DNA of 64,000 bases from Sphingomonas sp. LHG3406-1 (GCF_029637485.1 NZ_CP069128.1:1364001-1428000); one strand, 5' to 3'; shown: positions 1 through 10,532, numbered from the stretch's first letter. Numbers and translations: made by a program. The notes: generated from the letters alone by a model not told the origin.

Positions 1-2
1 GG

Positions 3-68
3 AAGGTCGAAGCGGCTCTGGCACGCAACGGCGGCTCGGTGCAGCGCCTGTTCGAGGAGTGGCGCTGA
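3..68 (+). CDS. C-terminal end of an unidentified protein (5' truncated)
   Basis: Reading from base 3 gives an open frame of 21 codons ending in KVEAALARNGGSVQRLFEEW plus Arg, then TGA at 66-68. Codon use is GC-rich like the neighbours, and the stop sits 7 bp from the stop of the convergent bpt gene, a typical end-to-end arrangement. The fragment is too short to assign to a family. It is helical and charged. The rest of the gene lies left of the window. Confidence 0.55.
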   Translation, partial: KVEAALARNGGSVQRLFEEWR

Positions 69-75
69 AGCGCCG

Positions 76-906
76 TCAGACTTTCCGCAATCCCGGCTCG
101 AGGACCTTGCCGCTAGGGGTGACGGGCCCGGGCTCAAACCGCCGCCAGCCGTCGCGGCCGAGGCGTTCGATCGGGCGGAACTTGGCCTTGTAGGCCATGC
201 GCTCGGACCCATCGACCCAATAGCCGAGGTAGACGTAGGGCAGACCGGCCCGCGCCGCGCGGAGGATATGGTCGAGGATGATGAAGGTGCCGAGGCCCTT
301 ACGGTCGGCCAGCGTCGGATCGTAGAAGCTGTAGATCATGCTGAGCCCGTCACTCTGCTGATCGCTGAGGCAGGCGCCGACCAGGCGGCCCGGGCGACCG
401 TTGACCGAAGGCTCACGATATTCGACCACATAGGTGCGGACAGGTGTCTGCTCCACCATGTCCGCAAAGTCGTTCTCGTCCATCTCGGCCATGCCGCCGC
501 CCGGATGACGGACGGACAGATAGCGTCGGAGCAGCTCGAACTGCTCCTCCGTCGTCCACGGCTTGCAGGCGGTGACTTCGAGGTCCGCATAGCGGCGGAT
601 GAGCTTGCGCTGCGTGGCCGAGGGCTCGAACTCGTGCGCAGCGACGCGGACCGACACGCAGGCCTGGCAGTCGACGCAGCTGGGGCGATAGGCCACCGAC
701 TGGGAGCGGCGGAAACCGATGCGGCCGAGCGCCTCGTTCAGTTCGCCCGCATGGACGCCCGACAGTTCGGTGAAGACCTTCCGCTCGATCTTGCCCGGAA
801 GGTACGGACAAGGTGCCGGCGAGGTCACGAAGAATTTCGGGAAGCGAAACGGGGCGCTCAACGTGGGTCCTGCCAGCTCTCGGTCTATGGTTACGAAAAG
901 GTTCAT
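76..906 (-). CDS. bpt: aspartate/glutamate leucyltransferase (N-end rule pathway)
   Basis: Transfers leucine from Leu-tRNA to proteins with N-terminal Asp or Glu, marking them for ClpS/ClpAP degradation in the cytoplasm. The 276-residue product has the usual family length. The cysteine cluster CVDCQAC near residue 75, the AYKAKFRP motif and the GYWVDGS stretch near the C-terminus are typical of the ATE/Bpt fold. I chose the ATG at 906 ([11 protein letters not shown]) over an upstream in-frame ATG at 963, because the extra 19 residues do not look like the family and a TAGG sequence lies just upstream of 906. Convergent with the fragment at the left edge. Substrate choice (leucyl rather than arginyl transfer) is inferred from the bacterial family. 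Confidence 0.9.
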   Translation of the reverse strand: MNLFVTIDRELAGPTLSAPFRFPKFFVTSPAPCPYLPGKIERKVFTELSGVHAGELNEALGRIGFRRSQSVAYRPSCVDCQACVSVRVAAHEFEPSATQRKLIRRYADLEVTACKPWTTEEQFELLRRYLSVRHPGGGMAEMDENDFADMVEQTPVRTYVVEYREPSVNGRPGRLVGACLSDQQSDGLSMIYSFYDPTLADRKGLGTFIILDHILRAARAGLPYVYLGYWVDGSERMAYKAKFRPIERLGRDGWRRFEPGPVTPSGKVLEPGLRKV

Positions 907-981
907 GCGCCTACCCAACGCGCATGGAAAGGCCTCGCTCCGAAGGAAAATGGTTAAGCACAAAGGCTGTATCTTTTCGGG

Positions 982-2016
982 TCAGAGCCGCCCTTCCCGC
1001 ATCGGCGCCATGACCGTCTCGGCGAAGCGATCCATCTCCTCCGCCTGCGGGCTCATCTGCAGCAGGAGAAGATCCAGGCCGACCGCTTCATAGGCCCGGA
1101 TCCGTTCGGCGATCTGCTCGGGCGTGCCGACCAGATTGGGGCGGAGGCCGCGGTTCGAGACGCTATATTCCTGCAGCTTGAGGGTGCGCTCCAGCTCGGT
1201 CCCCGAGAGCCACTGGTCGAAGTTGGCGAAACCCGGCGGCGGAGTCGCCGGCATGGCGGTGATCCGCTCCAGTTCGGCCTTCGCCGCTGCTTCGGTGTCG
1301 CGGACGATGGCGTAGGCTGCCATGCCGAAGGGCATCGCCGGCCCGCCGACCCCTTCCCGCCGAGCCCTCATGTCAGCGATCTTGGGCGCGATCGCCTCCA
1401 CCGGATCCCCATGCATGACATAGGCGTCGCACTGGGTAGCGATCAGTGTCTTCGCCGCCTCGCTCTCGCCGCCGGCATAGACCACCGGGCGCCGCACCGG
1501 CTTGGGCGCGACGATCGCGTCACGCAGCTTGTAGCGCTCGCCATCGTGCGTGAAGCGCTGCTCGCGCCAGAGGCCGTCGACCACGGTCAGCCATTCGGCG
1601 GTGCGCGCATAGCGATCGTCATGCTGGTCGAAGGCAAGGCCATATTGCTCGGCTTCTTCCTTCCACCAGCTGCTCACCACGTTGAGCGCCAGCCGGCCAT
1701 TCGAGATGCGGTCGATGTTCGCCGCCTGCTTGGCCAGAAGCGCCGGATGGTGGAAGTTGGGCCGCACCGCGACCATCAGCTCGATCCGGCTGGTCACCGC
1801 GGCCAGTGCCGCCGCCGTGCTCCAGGCGTCCAGCGCGGGTTCCTCGACCCCCTTGATGTCGTTGAGGAAGAGCTCGGCGATGAGGCTGAGGTCCCAGCCC
1901 GTCTCTTCCGAGCGGATGGTAAGGTCGCGCACCGCCTCCCAAGTCGCCGACGGGCCTTCGTCGGGATCGTTGCGGAGCCAGCCGCCGAACACCGGCATCC
2001 AGTAACCGAACCTCAT
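982..2016 (-). CDS. LLM-class flavin-dependent monooxygenase (SfnG/SsuD-like)
   Basis: A 344-residue luciferase-like TIM-barrel enzyme that would use reduced FMN and O2. The N-terminal GYWMPVFGGWLRN, the central SNGRLALNVVSSWW stretch, the YAGGESEAA segment and the C-terminal GTPEQIAERIRAYEAVGLD block match the alkanesulfonate/dimethylsulfone monooxygenase branch. The ATG at 2016 has AGGAG five bases upstream and overlaps the stop of the ATP-grasp gene by 4 bp (ATGA), so the two are translationally coupled. No flavin reductase and no sulfonate transporter is nearby, so a role in sulfur scavenging is not supported by context. The substrate is unknown; coupling to a ligase hints at oxidation of an amino-acid or peptide-like compound (inference). 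Confidence 0.8.
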   Translation of the reverse strand: MRFGYWMPVFGGWLRNDPDEGPSATWEAVRDLTIRSEETGWDLSLIAELFLNDIKGVEEPALDAWSTAAALAAVTSRIELMVAVRPNFHHPALLAKQAANIDRISNGRLALNVVSSWWKEEAEQYGLAFDQHDDRYARTAEWLTVVDGLWREQRFTHDGERYKLRDAIVAPKPVRRPVVYAGGESEAAKTLIATQCDAYVMHGDPVEAIAPKIADMRARREGVGGPAMPFGMAAYAIVRDTEAAAKAELERITAMPATPPPGFANFDQWLSGTELERTLKLQEYSVSNRGLRPNLVGTPEQIAERIRAYEAVGLDLLLLQMSPQAEEMDRFAETVMAPMREGRL

Positions 2017-2927
2017 GTGCGTACTCCTGCAATCCTGTCCTTGAGCCACGTCACGAGCCGGTCGTGCGGGTCCCAGCCGAGCACCTCGACCGGCTTCGCG
2101 ACGAAGTTCGACAGGGCATTGATGTCGTAGAATTTAGGCGTGCCGTCGCGATCGTCGACCATCACCTCGACCCCGCCGACGTCCATGTCCATCGCCTCGG
2201 CCACGCGCTCGACCGCGGCGACGATCTCGGCCGGCGGATCGAAGACGCGCATGGCGATCGGGGTGCCCCGATCGTCGTCGCAGGCGTCGGCCGGGCAGAG
2301 GTCAAACTGCCCTGCGCCATCGACCGCGATGGCATAGAGGAAGCGACGATCAAGTGTCTCGAGCCGCCAGATGACGCCGCCCCGCGCCGGCACCGCTTCC
2401 TGCACCAGCAGCACCCGGTCGACCGACGAGGGCGCGTCACCAGCGCCCACCACCGCGGCGACTTCGGCCTCGCTGTCGAAGCGCATGATCCCGGCGCCCG
2501 AGCCGCCGACATTGGCCTTCACCAGCAGGGGATAGCCGATCTCCGCCGCCACCTTCACCAGGTCGGCGGCGCGGTGGACGACGCGGGTTCTTGGAACGGC
2601 GAGCCCAAGTCCGGAAAGCAGCGACAGCTGGCGCGCCTTGTTGCTGTCGATCGCCATCACCTCGGGACCGTTCAGGACGGTGGCGCCCTGCCGGCGCCAG
2701 TGATCAAGGAGGGCCATGGTGTAGTAGAGCGGATGCTCGGGCTCGCGCAGGAAGCTCGACATGGCAACGCGGTTGAAGATCACCTTCGCCGGCGGCGGCG
2801 AGCCTTCAGGATCGAAGGCGTGGTCGCCGACGGGGAGCTTCACATAGTCCACGCCCGCGCGATCGAGGGCGGCGAACAGCGGCTCGAACCACAGGGGGTG
2901 TTCGTAGAGGATGGCAAGCTCGGGCAT
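2013..2927 (-). CDS. ATP-grasp ligase, RimK-like
   Basis: A 304-residue protein with an ATP-grasp fold. After an N-terminal Rossmann-like domain (PELAILYEHPLWFEPLFAAL) comes NGPEVMAIDSNKARQL, then YPLLVKANVGGSGAGIMRF (ATP-binding lysine and Gly-rich loop). The C-terminal part ends with VGGVEVMVDDRDGTPKFYDI followed by NALSNF, holding the metal-binding acidic residues and Asn. Enzymes of this family join a carboxylate to an amine through an acyl phosphate. AAGGA stands five bases before the ATG at 2927. It is the first gene of a coupled pair with the flavin monooxygenase. Acceptor and donor are unknown; it is not one of the common named ligases I can recognise. Confidence 0.8.
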   Translation of the reverse strand: MPELAILYEHPLWFEPLFAALDRAGVDYVKLPVGDHAFDPEGSPPPAKVIFNRVAMSSFLREPEHPLYYTMALLDHWRRQGATVLNGPEVMAIDSNKARQLSLLSGLGLAVPRTRVVHRAADLVKVAAEIGYPLLVKANVGGSGAGIMRFDSEAEVAAVVGAGDAPSSVDRVLLVQEAVPARGGVIWRLETLDRRFLYAIAVDGAGQFDLCPADACDDDRGTPIAMRVFDPPAEIVAAVERVAEAMDMDVGGVEVMVDDRDGTPKFYDINALSNFVAKPVEVLGWDPHDRLVTWLKDRIAGVRT

Positions 2928-2991
2928 TCGCTTCCTTCGATGGTGAAGTGCGGCTGCCCGAGCACGTGGGCGCGGGCGGGTTAGCGGTGGG

Positions 2992-3366
2992 TCAGCCCTC
3001 CCGCAAGGCCTGCCAGGCGAGGAGCAGCCAGCCGGCGATCATGGCGGTGCCGCCAAGCGGGGTGACGGCGCCGAGCCAGCGCGGGGCGCCCAGCGCCATG
3101 GCGAAGAGCGTCGCCGCGAACAGCGCCGCGCCGCCCGCCAGCAGCCATCCGGACAGAGCGAGCGGCGAGCGGGCGGAGAGGCCGATCGCCACCACCGCCA
3201 CGGCATGGGGAAGCAGATAGGTCACCGCCGTCTGCCACCAGCCGAGCGCCTCCGCGTCGAGCCGGCCCTTGAGCGCGTGCGCACCGAAGGCCCCGAACGC
3301 GACCGCCACCGCCGCCAGCAGGGCGCCGGCGGCGATCAGGCTGCGGGTGGCGGCAAGCTCGCTCAC
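2992..3366 (-). CDS. DUF423 family small membrane protein
   Basis: A 124-residue integral membrane protein with four hydrophobic segments (around residues 10-30, 45-63, 68-88 and 95-115). The first helix ends in the family signature GAFGAHALKGRL, which identifies DUF423 (YgdD-like). The start is a GTG at 3366 overlapping the stop of the aldehyde dehydrogenase by 4 bp (GTGA), so it is probably co-translated with that gene. The biochemical role of DUF423 proteins is not established. Confidence 0.85.
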   Translation of the reverse strand: MSELAATRSLIAAGALLAAVAVAFGAFGAHALKGRLDAEALGWWQTAVTYLLPHAVAVVAIGLSARSPLALSGWLLAGGAALFAATLFAMALGAPRWLGAVTPLGGTAMIAGWLLLAWQALREG

Positions 3367-4787
3367 GCCTGGTGGATGGCCTTGGTCACCTGATAGCTCG
3401 CCAGCCCCTCGACGCCGCCCTCGGAGCCGAAACCGCTTTCCTTGATACCGCCGAACGGCGCGTCGGCCACGGAAATGGCGAAGCTGTTGATGCCGACCAT
3501 GCCGCTCTCGATCGCATCGCCGAGGCGATTGGCGCGGCGGCCATTCTCGGTGAAGACGAAGGCGGCGAGGCCGTAGGGCAGGCGGTTGGCGTTATGCAGC
3601 GCCTCTTCCTCGTCGCGGAAGCTGCGCATCAGCGCCACGGGCCCGAACGGCTCGACGTTCATCGCCTGCGCCTCGTCGGGCACGTCGGCGAGCACGGTCG
3701 GCTGGAAGAAATAGCCCCCCTGCCCCGGCTCGCCGCCGGCCAGCACGCGCGCGCCTTTCGCGCGGGCGTCGTCGACCAGGCCCTGGATGGCGGGCAGACG
3801 CCGCTCGTTGGCGAGCGGGCCCATCCTGGTCGCGGCATCGAGGCCATTGCCCATCTTCACGCCAGCCGTCCGCTCGGCAAAGCCGCGCGCGAAGGCGTCA
3901 TAGATTCCCTCCTGCACGAAGAAGCGGGTCGGCGAGACGCACACCTGGCCGGCGTTCCTGAACTTCTGCGGGACCAGCATGTCGAGCGTTCGGTCGAGGT
4001 CGCAATCGTCGAATACCAGCACCGGCGCGTGGCCGCCCAATTCCATGGTGATGCGCTTCATGCCGTCGGCGGCGAGCTTCATCAGATGCTTGCCGACGCC
4101 GGTCGAGCCGGTGAAGCTGATCTTGCGGATGACGCTGCTGCCGATGAGGTGGCGCGAGACCGTGTCGGGAACGCCGTGCACCAGCTGGAACACGCCCTTG
4201 GGAATTCCGGCATCGTCGAGCGCCCGCGCGAGCGCGCCGGTGCAGCCGGGGGTCTCCTCGGGCGGCTTGGAGATGACGGTGCAGCCCGCCGCCAGCGCCG
4301 CGGCGACCTTCTTGGCGAGGAGGTAGATGGGGAAGTTCCACGGCGTGAAGGTCGCGGTCGGCCCGACGGGCTGCGGAATGACGATCGAGCGCTGGCCGGT
4401 CGGGCGGACGAGGACCCGGCCGCCGGCGCGCTTCGCTTCTTCCGCGAAATAGTCGAACATGCTGGCCGAGCCCTGCACCTCGCCGATCGCCTCGACGAGC
4501 GGCTTGCCCTGTTCCTGGGTGAGCAGCCGGCCGATCTGTTCGGACCGCTCGCGCAGCAGGTCGGCGGTCTTGTGGAGGATGGCGGCGCGCTTTTCGACGT
4601 CGGTCGCCCGCCATGCCGGCCAGGCGCGGTTCGCGGCGTCCAGCGCAGCATCGAGGTCGCCCGTGCTCGCCAGCGGCAGTTCGGCGATGGTGTCGCCGGT
4701 CGCCGGATTGATGACGGGCGCATGGTCGCCCTCGCCCTGGCGCCAGGCGCCGTCGATGAAGAGCTTCAGCTCGGCTTCATATCCCAT
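3363..4787 (-). CDS. NAD(P)-dependent aldehyde dehydrogenase, succinate-semialdehyde type
   Basis: A 474-residue aldehyde dehydrogenase, full length for the family. Catalytic residues are visible: Asn151 in TPWNFP, Glu249 in TMELGGHAP and nucleophile Cys283 in GQVCVSPTRFF. The FTGSTGVGK coenzyme loop is intact. Overall sequence looks closest to succinate-semialdehyde dehydrogenases (GabD/YneI type), which oxidise succinic semialdehyde to succinate, but no GABA transaminase or transporter is adjacent, so substrate is tentative. It lies 9 bp after the PepSY gene and overlaps the DUF423 gene, within a minus-strand run from 5.9 kb to 1 kb. Confidence 0.85.
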   Translation of the reverse strand: MGYEAELKLFIDGAWRQGEGDHAPVINPATGDTIAELPLASTGDLDAALDAANRAWPAWRATDVEKRAAILHKTADLLRERSEQIGRLLTQEQGKPLVEAIGEVQGSASMFDYFAEEAKRAGGRVLVRPTGQRSIVIPQPVGPTATFTPWNFPIYLLAKKVAAALAAGCTVISKPPEETPGCTGALARALDDAGIPKGVFQLVHGVPDTVSRHLIGSSVIRKISFTGSTGVGKHLMKLAADGMKRITMELGGHAPVLVFDDCDLDRTLDMLVPQKFRNAGQVCVSPTRFFVQEGIYDAFARGFAERTAGVKMGNGLDAATRMGPLANERRLPAIQGLVDDARAKGARVLAGGEPGQGGYFFQPTVLADVPDEAQAMNVEPFGPVALMRSFRDEEEALHNANRLPYGLAAFVFTENGRRANRLGDAIESGMVGINSFAISVADAPFGGIKESGFGSEGGVEGLASYQVTKAIHQA

Positions 4788-4796
4788 GACCCGTAT

Positions 4797-5477
4797 CTAG
4801 GAGCGCCGGCGGCGGGATACCAGCGGCAGCAGGACGAGGGCGAGCAGGACCGTCAGCAGCGAGAGGGCCGCGAAGCCGACCAGCAACGGGTGATGCGTGT
4901 CCTCGCGGCTGTCGAGGTCCATAATGTGGAGGCCCCACATCCAGTCGTAGATGCGCCACCAGCGGGTGCGGGTGGCGACGATCCCGCCGGTCGCGGCGTC
5001 GACATAGATGCGGGTACCGTCGGTCAGGCTGACCTGCCAGGCCGCGATGTCGCGGCGAAGGTCGAGCGGCGGGTTCGCCGGGTCGGTCCGGCTGACCGAG
5101 ACGATGCGCGCCTGCCCGGTGTAGCGGCGGGCAACCTCTGCCGATGCCTCGGCGGCACTGACGGACGGAAGCAGGCGGCCGGTGACGGGGTCGGCGAGGC
5201 GGGTCGGCCCGTTGCGCACCTCGATGATCCAGCGGGGTCCGGCGGCGCGCTGTTCGAGGCTGACCCTGGCGAGGGGAAGGCCGGCGACGATCGACGGCAT
5301 GACCGGCGGCGCGGCGAGGGTGACGGGATCGGCGGGGCGGAGGAGGTCGCTCCCCCGCACCTCCTCGATCGGCTTCGCCACCATGACGAGGCCGGACAGG
5401 GTCCAGAACAGCAAGGGCAGGCCGACGGCCCAACCGAGCCAGACGTGCCATCGGCGAAGGGTGCGGCGGAGGTTCAT
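4797..5477 (-). CDS. PepSY domain-containing membrane protein
   Basis: A 226-residue protein starting at the ATG at 5477 (MNLRRTLRRWHVWLGWAVGL). It has a positively charged N-terminus, a transmembrane helix at about residues 11-33, a periplasmic part containing a PepSY-like segment (SAAEASAEVARRYTG to TRIYVDAATGGIVATR), a WMWGLHIMDL motif, and a second membrane helix near residues 195-220 ending in arginines. This PepSY-TM arrangement occurs in flavin or iron reductase-like membrane proteins and in proteins affecting peptidases. An upstream extension to 5588 is open but has no family features. The function is not determined by the context. Confidence 0.75.
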   Translation of the reverse strand: MNLRRTLRRWHVWLGWAVGLPLLFWTLSGLVMVAKPIEEVRGSDLLRPADPVTLAAPPVMPSIVAGLPLARVSLEQRAAGPRWIIEVRNGPTRLADPVTGRLLPSVSAAEASAEVARRYTGQARIVSVSRTDPANPPLDLRRDIAAWQVSLTDGTRIYVDAATGGIVATRTRWWRIYDWMWGLHIMDLDSREDTHHPLLVGFAALSLLTVLLALVLLPLVSRRRRS

Positions 5478-5535
5478 GGGTGGGTGGCCGAGAAAATAAC
5501 TTCTGCCTTCAATTTCACTTTGTCCATTTCCCGCC

Positions 5536-5931
5536 TCAGGCCCGCCGTCCCCGGCTCTCCCGCTGCCCGACCCGGCGCACGCCCGCAAGATGCTCGAGGC
5601 GGCTCAGCATCCGCTGCATGAGCCGCGTGTCGGTTTCGCAGAAGGTCCGGAGCACGCGCCCTTCCGCGTCGACGATGACCGTGCGGGTACCGCTGAGCGC
5701 GCGGGAGAGGAGCAGGTCGTCGATCAGCGGCCGCGCGTCGAGCAGCGCCTGGTCCCACTCGGCGCGGAAGGCGGGATCGCGGTTCCTGAGAGCATAGGCG
5801 CCGCTGCGGGCACGCCGCACCGCGGCCAGCGCGGCAACGATCTTGCCGGTGTCCCGGAGCGCTTCGAGGAAGGCGGCACGGACGTCAGGCGTCCAACCGT
5901 CATGGCGGGGCTTGGAGGTGAGGTCGGGCAT
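5536..5931 (-). CDS. small HTH protein resembling phage terminase small subunits
   Basis: A 131-residue basic protein read from the ATG at 5931 (MPDLTSKPRHDGWTPDVRAA). The N-terminal half WTPDVRAAFLEALRDTGKIV then AALAAVRRARSGAYALR has the layout of a helix-turn-helix like that of terminase small subunits. The C-terminal half is charged and helical (TDTRLMQRMLSRLEHL). Similar stand-alone genes recur in sphingomonad chromosomes away from any phage, and nothing else here looks phage-derived. It is the first gene of the minus-strand run, 58 bp before the PepSY gene. It is probably a domesticated DNA-binding protein; the function is unknown. Confidence 0.65.
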   Translation of the reverse strand: MPDLTSKPRHDGWTPDVRAAFLEALRDTGKIVAALAAVRRARSGAYALRNRDPAFRAEWDQALLDARPLIDDLLLSRALSGTRTVIVDAEGRVLRTFCETDTRLMQRMLSRLEHLAGVRRVGQRESRGRRA

Positions 5932-6340
5932 GCGGAAGAGGGTAAGGGAGGCGGAGGGCTGTAGGACAGCGCTTTTTGAGAGGCGGCGGCTTATGTCTGC
6001 TTTCGACCCATCCGGACGTAAGCTCACCGGCTGCTTGGCGCCCCTCGCGGTCGTTCGGAGTTACGCCGCCGGAAGTTGAACCACTCAGCCTTGGCTTAAC
6101 TTACAGCCGAGCCTTGCTGCGATTCTGCCTCTCGTCCGACGATGAGGCGCAACTCAGCTGCAATCTCCAACCCGCGTTGCGGTGTAGCGTCCCTCGGTGA
6201 CGTTCTCCACGGGCTTACCGGAATGCGAAGCCTCTGCCTTCGAAATTGCTGATGAACGACTACAGGCTTCAGCCGCAAGTTGAACCTTTGGCCGGGAACG
6301 TGCCCGAATGTGAATTAGAGCATCAAGATCGCGTGATCCC
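5932..6340. other. 409-bp non-coding stretch before the HTH gene and after lipoprotein gene 1
   Basis: No credible coding frame: the short open frames here lack ribosome binding sites and known motifs. Base composition looks less GC-rich than the genes around it. It holds one palindromic dispersed repeat (5990-6022) and presumably the promoter of the HTH gene. Otherwise I see nothing in it. Confidence 0.5.
5990..6022. repeat. dispersed palindromic repeat, copy 1
   Basis: CTTATGTCTG pairs imperfectly (8 of 10) with CGGACGTAAG across a short loop containing CTTTCGACCCAT. The core (ATGTCTGCTTT-GACCC) matches the better-preserved copy at 7594-7629. Such elements are scattered through alphaproteobacterial genomes and often generate spurious short proteins starting MSA-. 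Confidence 0.6.
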
Positions 6341-6823
6341 TTAGCATTCACCTGTCCGCTTGGCGAAGACCTTGAAGGTCTTGAGGCCCTTCAGCTCCTC
6401 CAGTTTGCCGCTATTCGTGGAGTTCGGGTCGAGCTTGCTCGTGTCCACCTCGAACTTGCCATCGACGCCGTCGGCCGCGATGGTCGCTTCGCCGACGATC
6501 TCCATGGAGCCACCGGACACACCTTCCGGTGGATTGCAGCTTCCCTTGATCGTGATGAGATTGCCCTTGCGGACCGGCTCGTCGACGCGGCAGTCCTTCA
6601 GGGTTTCGAAAGGCAGCCTGATCAGCATCAGGGGAACCCCCTTCTGGTGCAGTCCGGGGTAGACGCATTGCCAACTATTCTGCCTCATCGCTGCAGGAGT
6701 GAGCTCCATCGGCAGGTCGAAGACATATCGGCCCGGCTGTACGTCTACCGGGTTCTCCCGTGCCGCCGAGGGCTCGCAGCCGGCGAGCGGAAAGGCACAG
6801 AGGACGAAAAGCAACTGACGCAT
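6341..6823 (-). CDS. small lipoprotein, paralogue 1 (DUF3617-like)
   Basis: A 160-residue predicted lipoprotein. The ATG at 6823 begins MRQLLFVLCAFPLAGCEP, a signal peptide with lipobox LAGC, so the mature protein would be anchored by Cys15. The mature part has PGRYVFDLPMEL, paired cysteines (QCVYPG, LKDCRVD, KGSCNPP and the C-terminal TGEC) and a beta-rich pattern resembling DUF3617. It is a clear paralogue of the gene at 6899-7372: both share the AREDP/ARENP start of the mature domain, PLVRKGN/PVRKGN, I(K/S)G(S/T)C-PP and the C-terminal RTGEC/RVGDC. The function is unknown; the envelope location is inferred from the lipobox. Confidence 0.7.
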   Translation of the reverse strand: MRQLLFVLCAFPLAGCEPSAARENPVDVQPGRYVFDLPMELTPAAMRQNSWQCVYPGLHQKGVPLMLIRLPFETLKDCRVDEPVRKGNLITIKGSCNPPEGVSGGSMEIVGEATIAADGVDGKFEVDTSKLDPNSTNSGKLEELKGLKTFKVFAKRTGEC

Positions 6824-6898
6824 CACTATACCCCCACGTCGAACAAGATGGGCACCACTATCGGGCAAGGCCTAGCAATCGATGAATATCGGCGGCGC

Positions 6899-7372
6899 TC
6901 AGCAGTCGCCGACCCGGCGGGCCTCGAAGCGGAAGCGGGTGAGCTTGGTCAGGATCGATGCCTTTGTCGCATCACTGCCGGACGCTTCGATGGCGGACAG
7001 GTCGAGCTTGAAGCTGCCGGTGACCGCAGTCGGTTCAACGATCGCCTGACCTTCGACGCCCATCATGCCCTTCGCGACATCGGAGGGCGGGGTGCAGGTG
7101 CCACTGATGGTCAGGAAGTTGCCCTTGCGGACAAGCGGCTGGACCTTGCATTCGACCGCCTCGAAGGGAACGCCGATCAGCCGGTCCGCAAGAATCTTCT
7201 CGGCCCCGTCTTTGACGCAACTAGCCTTCTCCGGAACCGACTTAGACGGGAAGAAGGACGGAAGCTTGATTGCGTACAGGCCGGGCGCCGGACTGATCGG
7301 ATCTTCACGGGCGGCAGGTGGTTCGCAGCCGACCAGCAGCAGCGCGGGCACGACGATCAGCCATTGGCGCAA
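6899..7372 (-). CDS. small lipoprotein, paralogue 2 (DUF3617-like), TTG start
   Basis: A 157-residue predicted lipoprotein. I place the start at a TTG (7372) because AAGGA lies seven bases upstream and the resulting N-terminus MRQWLIVVPALLLVGCEP aligns with paralogue 1 and gives a proper signal peptide with lipobox LVGC. An ATG at 7432 would add 20 residues before the signal peptide. The mature domain has the same cysteine pattern and C-terminal GDC as its neighbour. The two genes are 75 bp apart, same strand, and look like an old tandem duplication. The pair is bracketed by two copies of one palindromic repeat. Function unknown. Confidence 0.7.
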   Translation of the reverse strand: MRQWLIVVPALLLVGCEPPAAREDPISPAPGLYAIKLPSFFPSKSVPEKASCVKDGAEKILADRLIGVPFEAVECKVQPLVRKGNFLTISGTCTPPSDVAKGMMGVEGQAIVEPTAVTGSFKLDLSAIEASGSDATKASILTKLTRFRFEARRVGDC

Positions 7373-7593
7373 GACACGATCCTTGAGGAACAGGAAGGCA
7401 GACGATCTGACTTCGGGTTTTCGAACGGCCACGGAATGGCAGAAATTTCTTAAGGAAATGATTTCCCCATCAGCCGCGCATACAGTTCAATTCGAGACAT
7501 CAGCTAGTTAGCTAGGCGAGCGTCAGGCTTTCGACGCGGTTGCCGAAATCCGGACCAGCTGCAAACGGCCAAAGCGCGCCGTAGACGACACCT

Positions 7594-7629
7594 GCTAATG
7601 TCCGCTTTCCACCCTTGGCAGACATTAGC
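7594..7629. repeat. dispersed palindromic repeat, copy 2
   Basis: GCTAATGTCCGC (7594-7605) pairs with GCAGACATTAGC (7618-7629), 11 of 12 positions, around a 12-nt loop. Same family as 5990-6022; the two copies enclose the lipoprotein pair. Confidence 0.7.
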
Positions 7630-7674
7630 CTTGCGGTGGCTGGCCCCTCCACCACCGCGTGCCGCGGCGGTCCC

Positions 7675-7701
7675 CCTCCCCATTGCTGCGCAACGGGGAG
7701 G
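7675..7701. repeat. dispersed hairpin repeat
   Basis: CCTCCCCATTGC and GCAACGGGGAGG form a 12-bp stem (11 matches) with the 3-nt loop TGC. Highly regular and outside any gene; of the kind repeated between genes in sphingomonads. Confidence 0.65.
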
Positions 7702-7758
7702 TTGAGGAAGCGGGACGCTGGATCGGGTTTGGGGTGACGAGAGCCGGAAGGCACTGGG

Positions 7759-7776
7759 CTCCTGCTTTCGCAGGAG
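7759..7776 (-). repeat. hairpin just after lpdA, possible terminator
   Basis: CTCCTGC and GCAGGAG form a perfect 7-bp stem with a 4-nt loop, 6 bp past the lpdA stop. There is no T-run on the minus strand, so it is more likely a dispersed repeat (CTTTCGCAGGAG type) that may also slow or protect the 3' end of the lpdA transcript. Confidence 0.5.
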
Positions 7777-7781
7777 AACAG

Positions 7782-9173
<1,392 letters not shown>

Positions 9174-9185
9174 TTGCTTTCCTTG

Positions 9186-9268
9186 TTCCCCGGCGAAGGC
9201 AGGGGTCCAGCTTAGATAGGTTCATGGCGCTGCCGCGCCATCCTGGGCCCCGGCCTTCTCCGGGGTGC
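9186..9268. repeat. intergenic repeat pair between sucB and lpdA
   Basis: Two stretches of the CCCCGG...CCGGGG type (TTCCCCGGCGAAGGCAGGGG and CCCCGGCCTTCTCCGGGG) are separated by a palindromic ATGGCGCTGCCGCGCCAT. This resembles the dispersed repeats elsewhere in the window (compare 53355-53427). It fills the sucB-lpdA gap. Confidence 0.5.
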
Positions 9269-9274
9269 AGGCAG

Positions 9275-10507
<1,233 letters not shown>

Positions 10508-10532
10508 GCTTCTCCCTCAGGCCCTTATCGGC

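Larger units (their letters stand above)
7373..7781. other. 409-bp non-coding stretch made largely of repeats
   Basis: Between lipoprotein gene 2 and lpdA. It contains three palindromes of dispersed-repeat type (7594-7629, 7675-7701, 7759-7776). The open frame at 7512-7754 is a by-product of these repeats (its MSAKGGKRTLAG segment is repeat-derived), not a gene. The promoter of lipoprotein gene 2 should lie in the 7373-7590 part. Confidence 0.5.

Noticed and set aside
7512-7754. 80-residue minus-strand open frame after the lipoproteins
   Set aside because: Composed of dispersed repeats (MSAKGGKRT-type translation); such proteins are known annotation artefacts.
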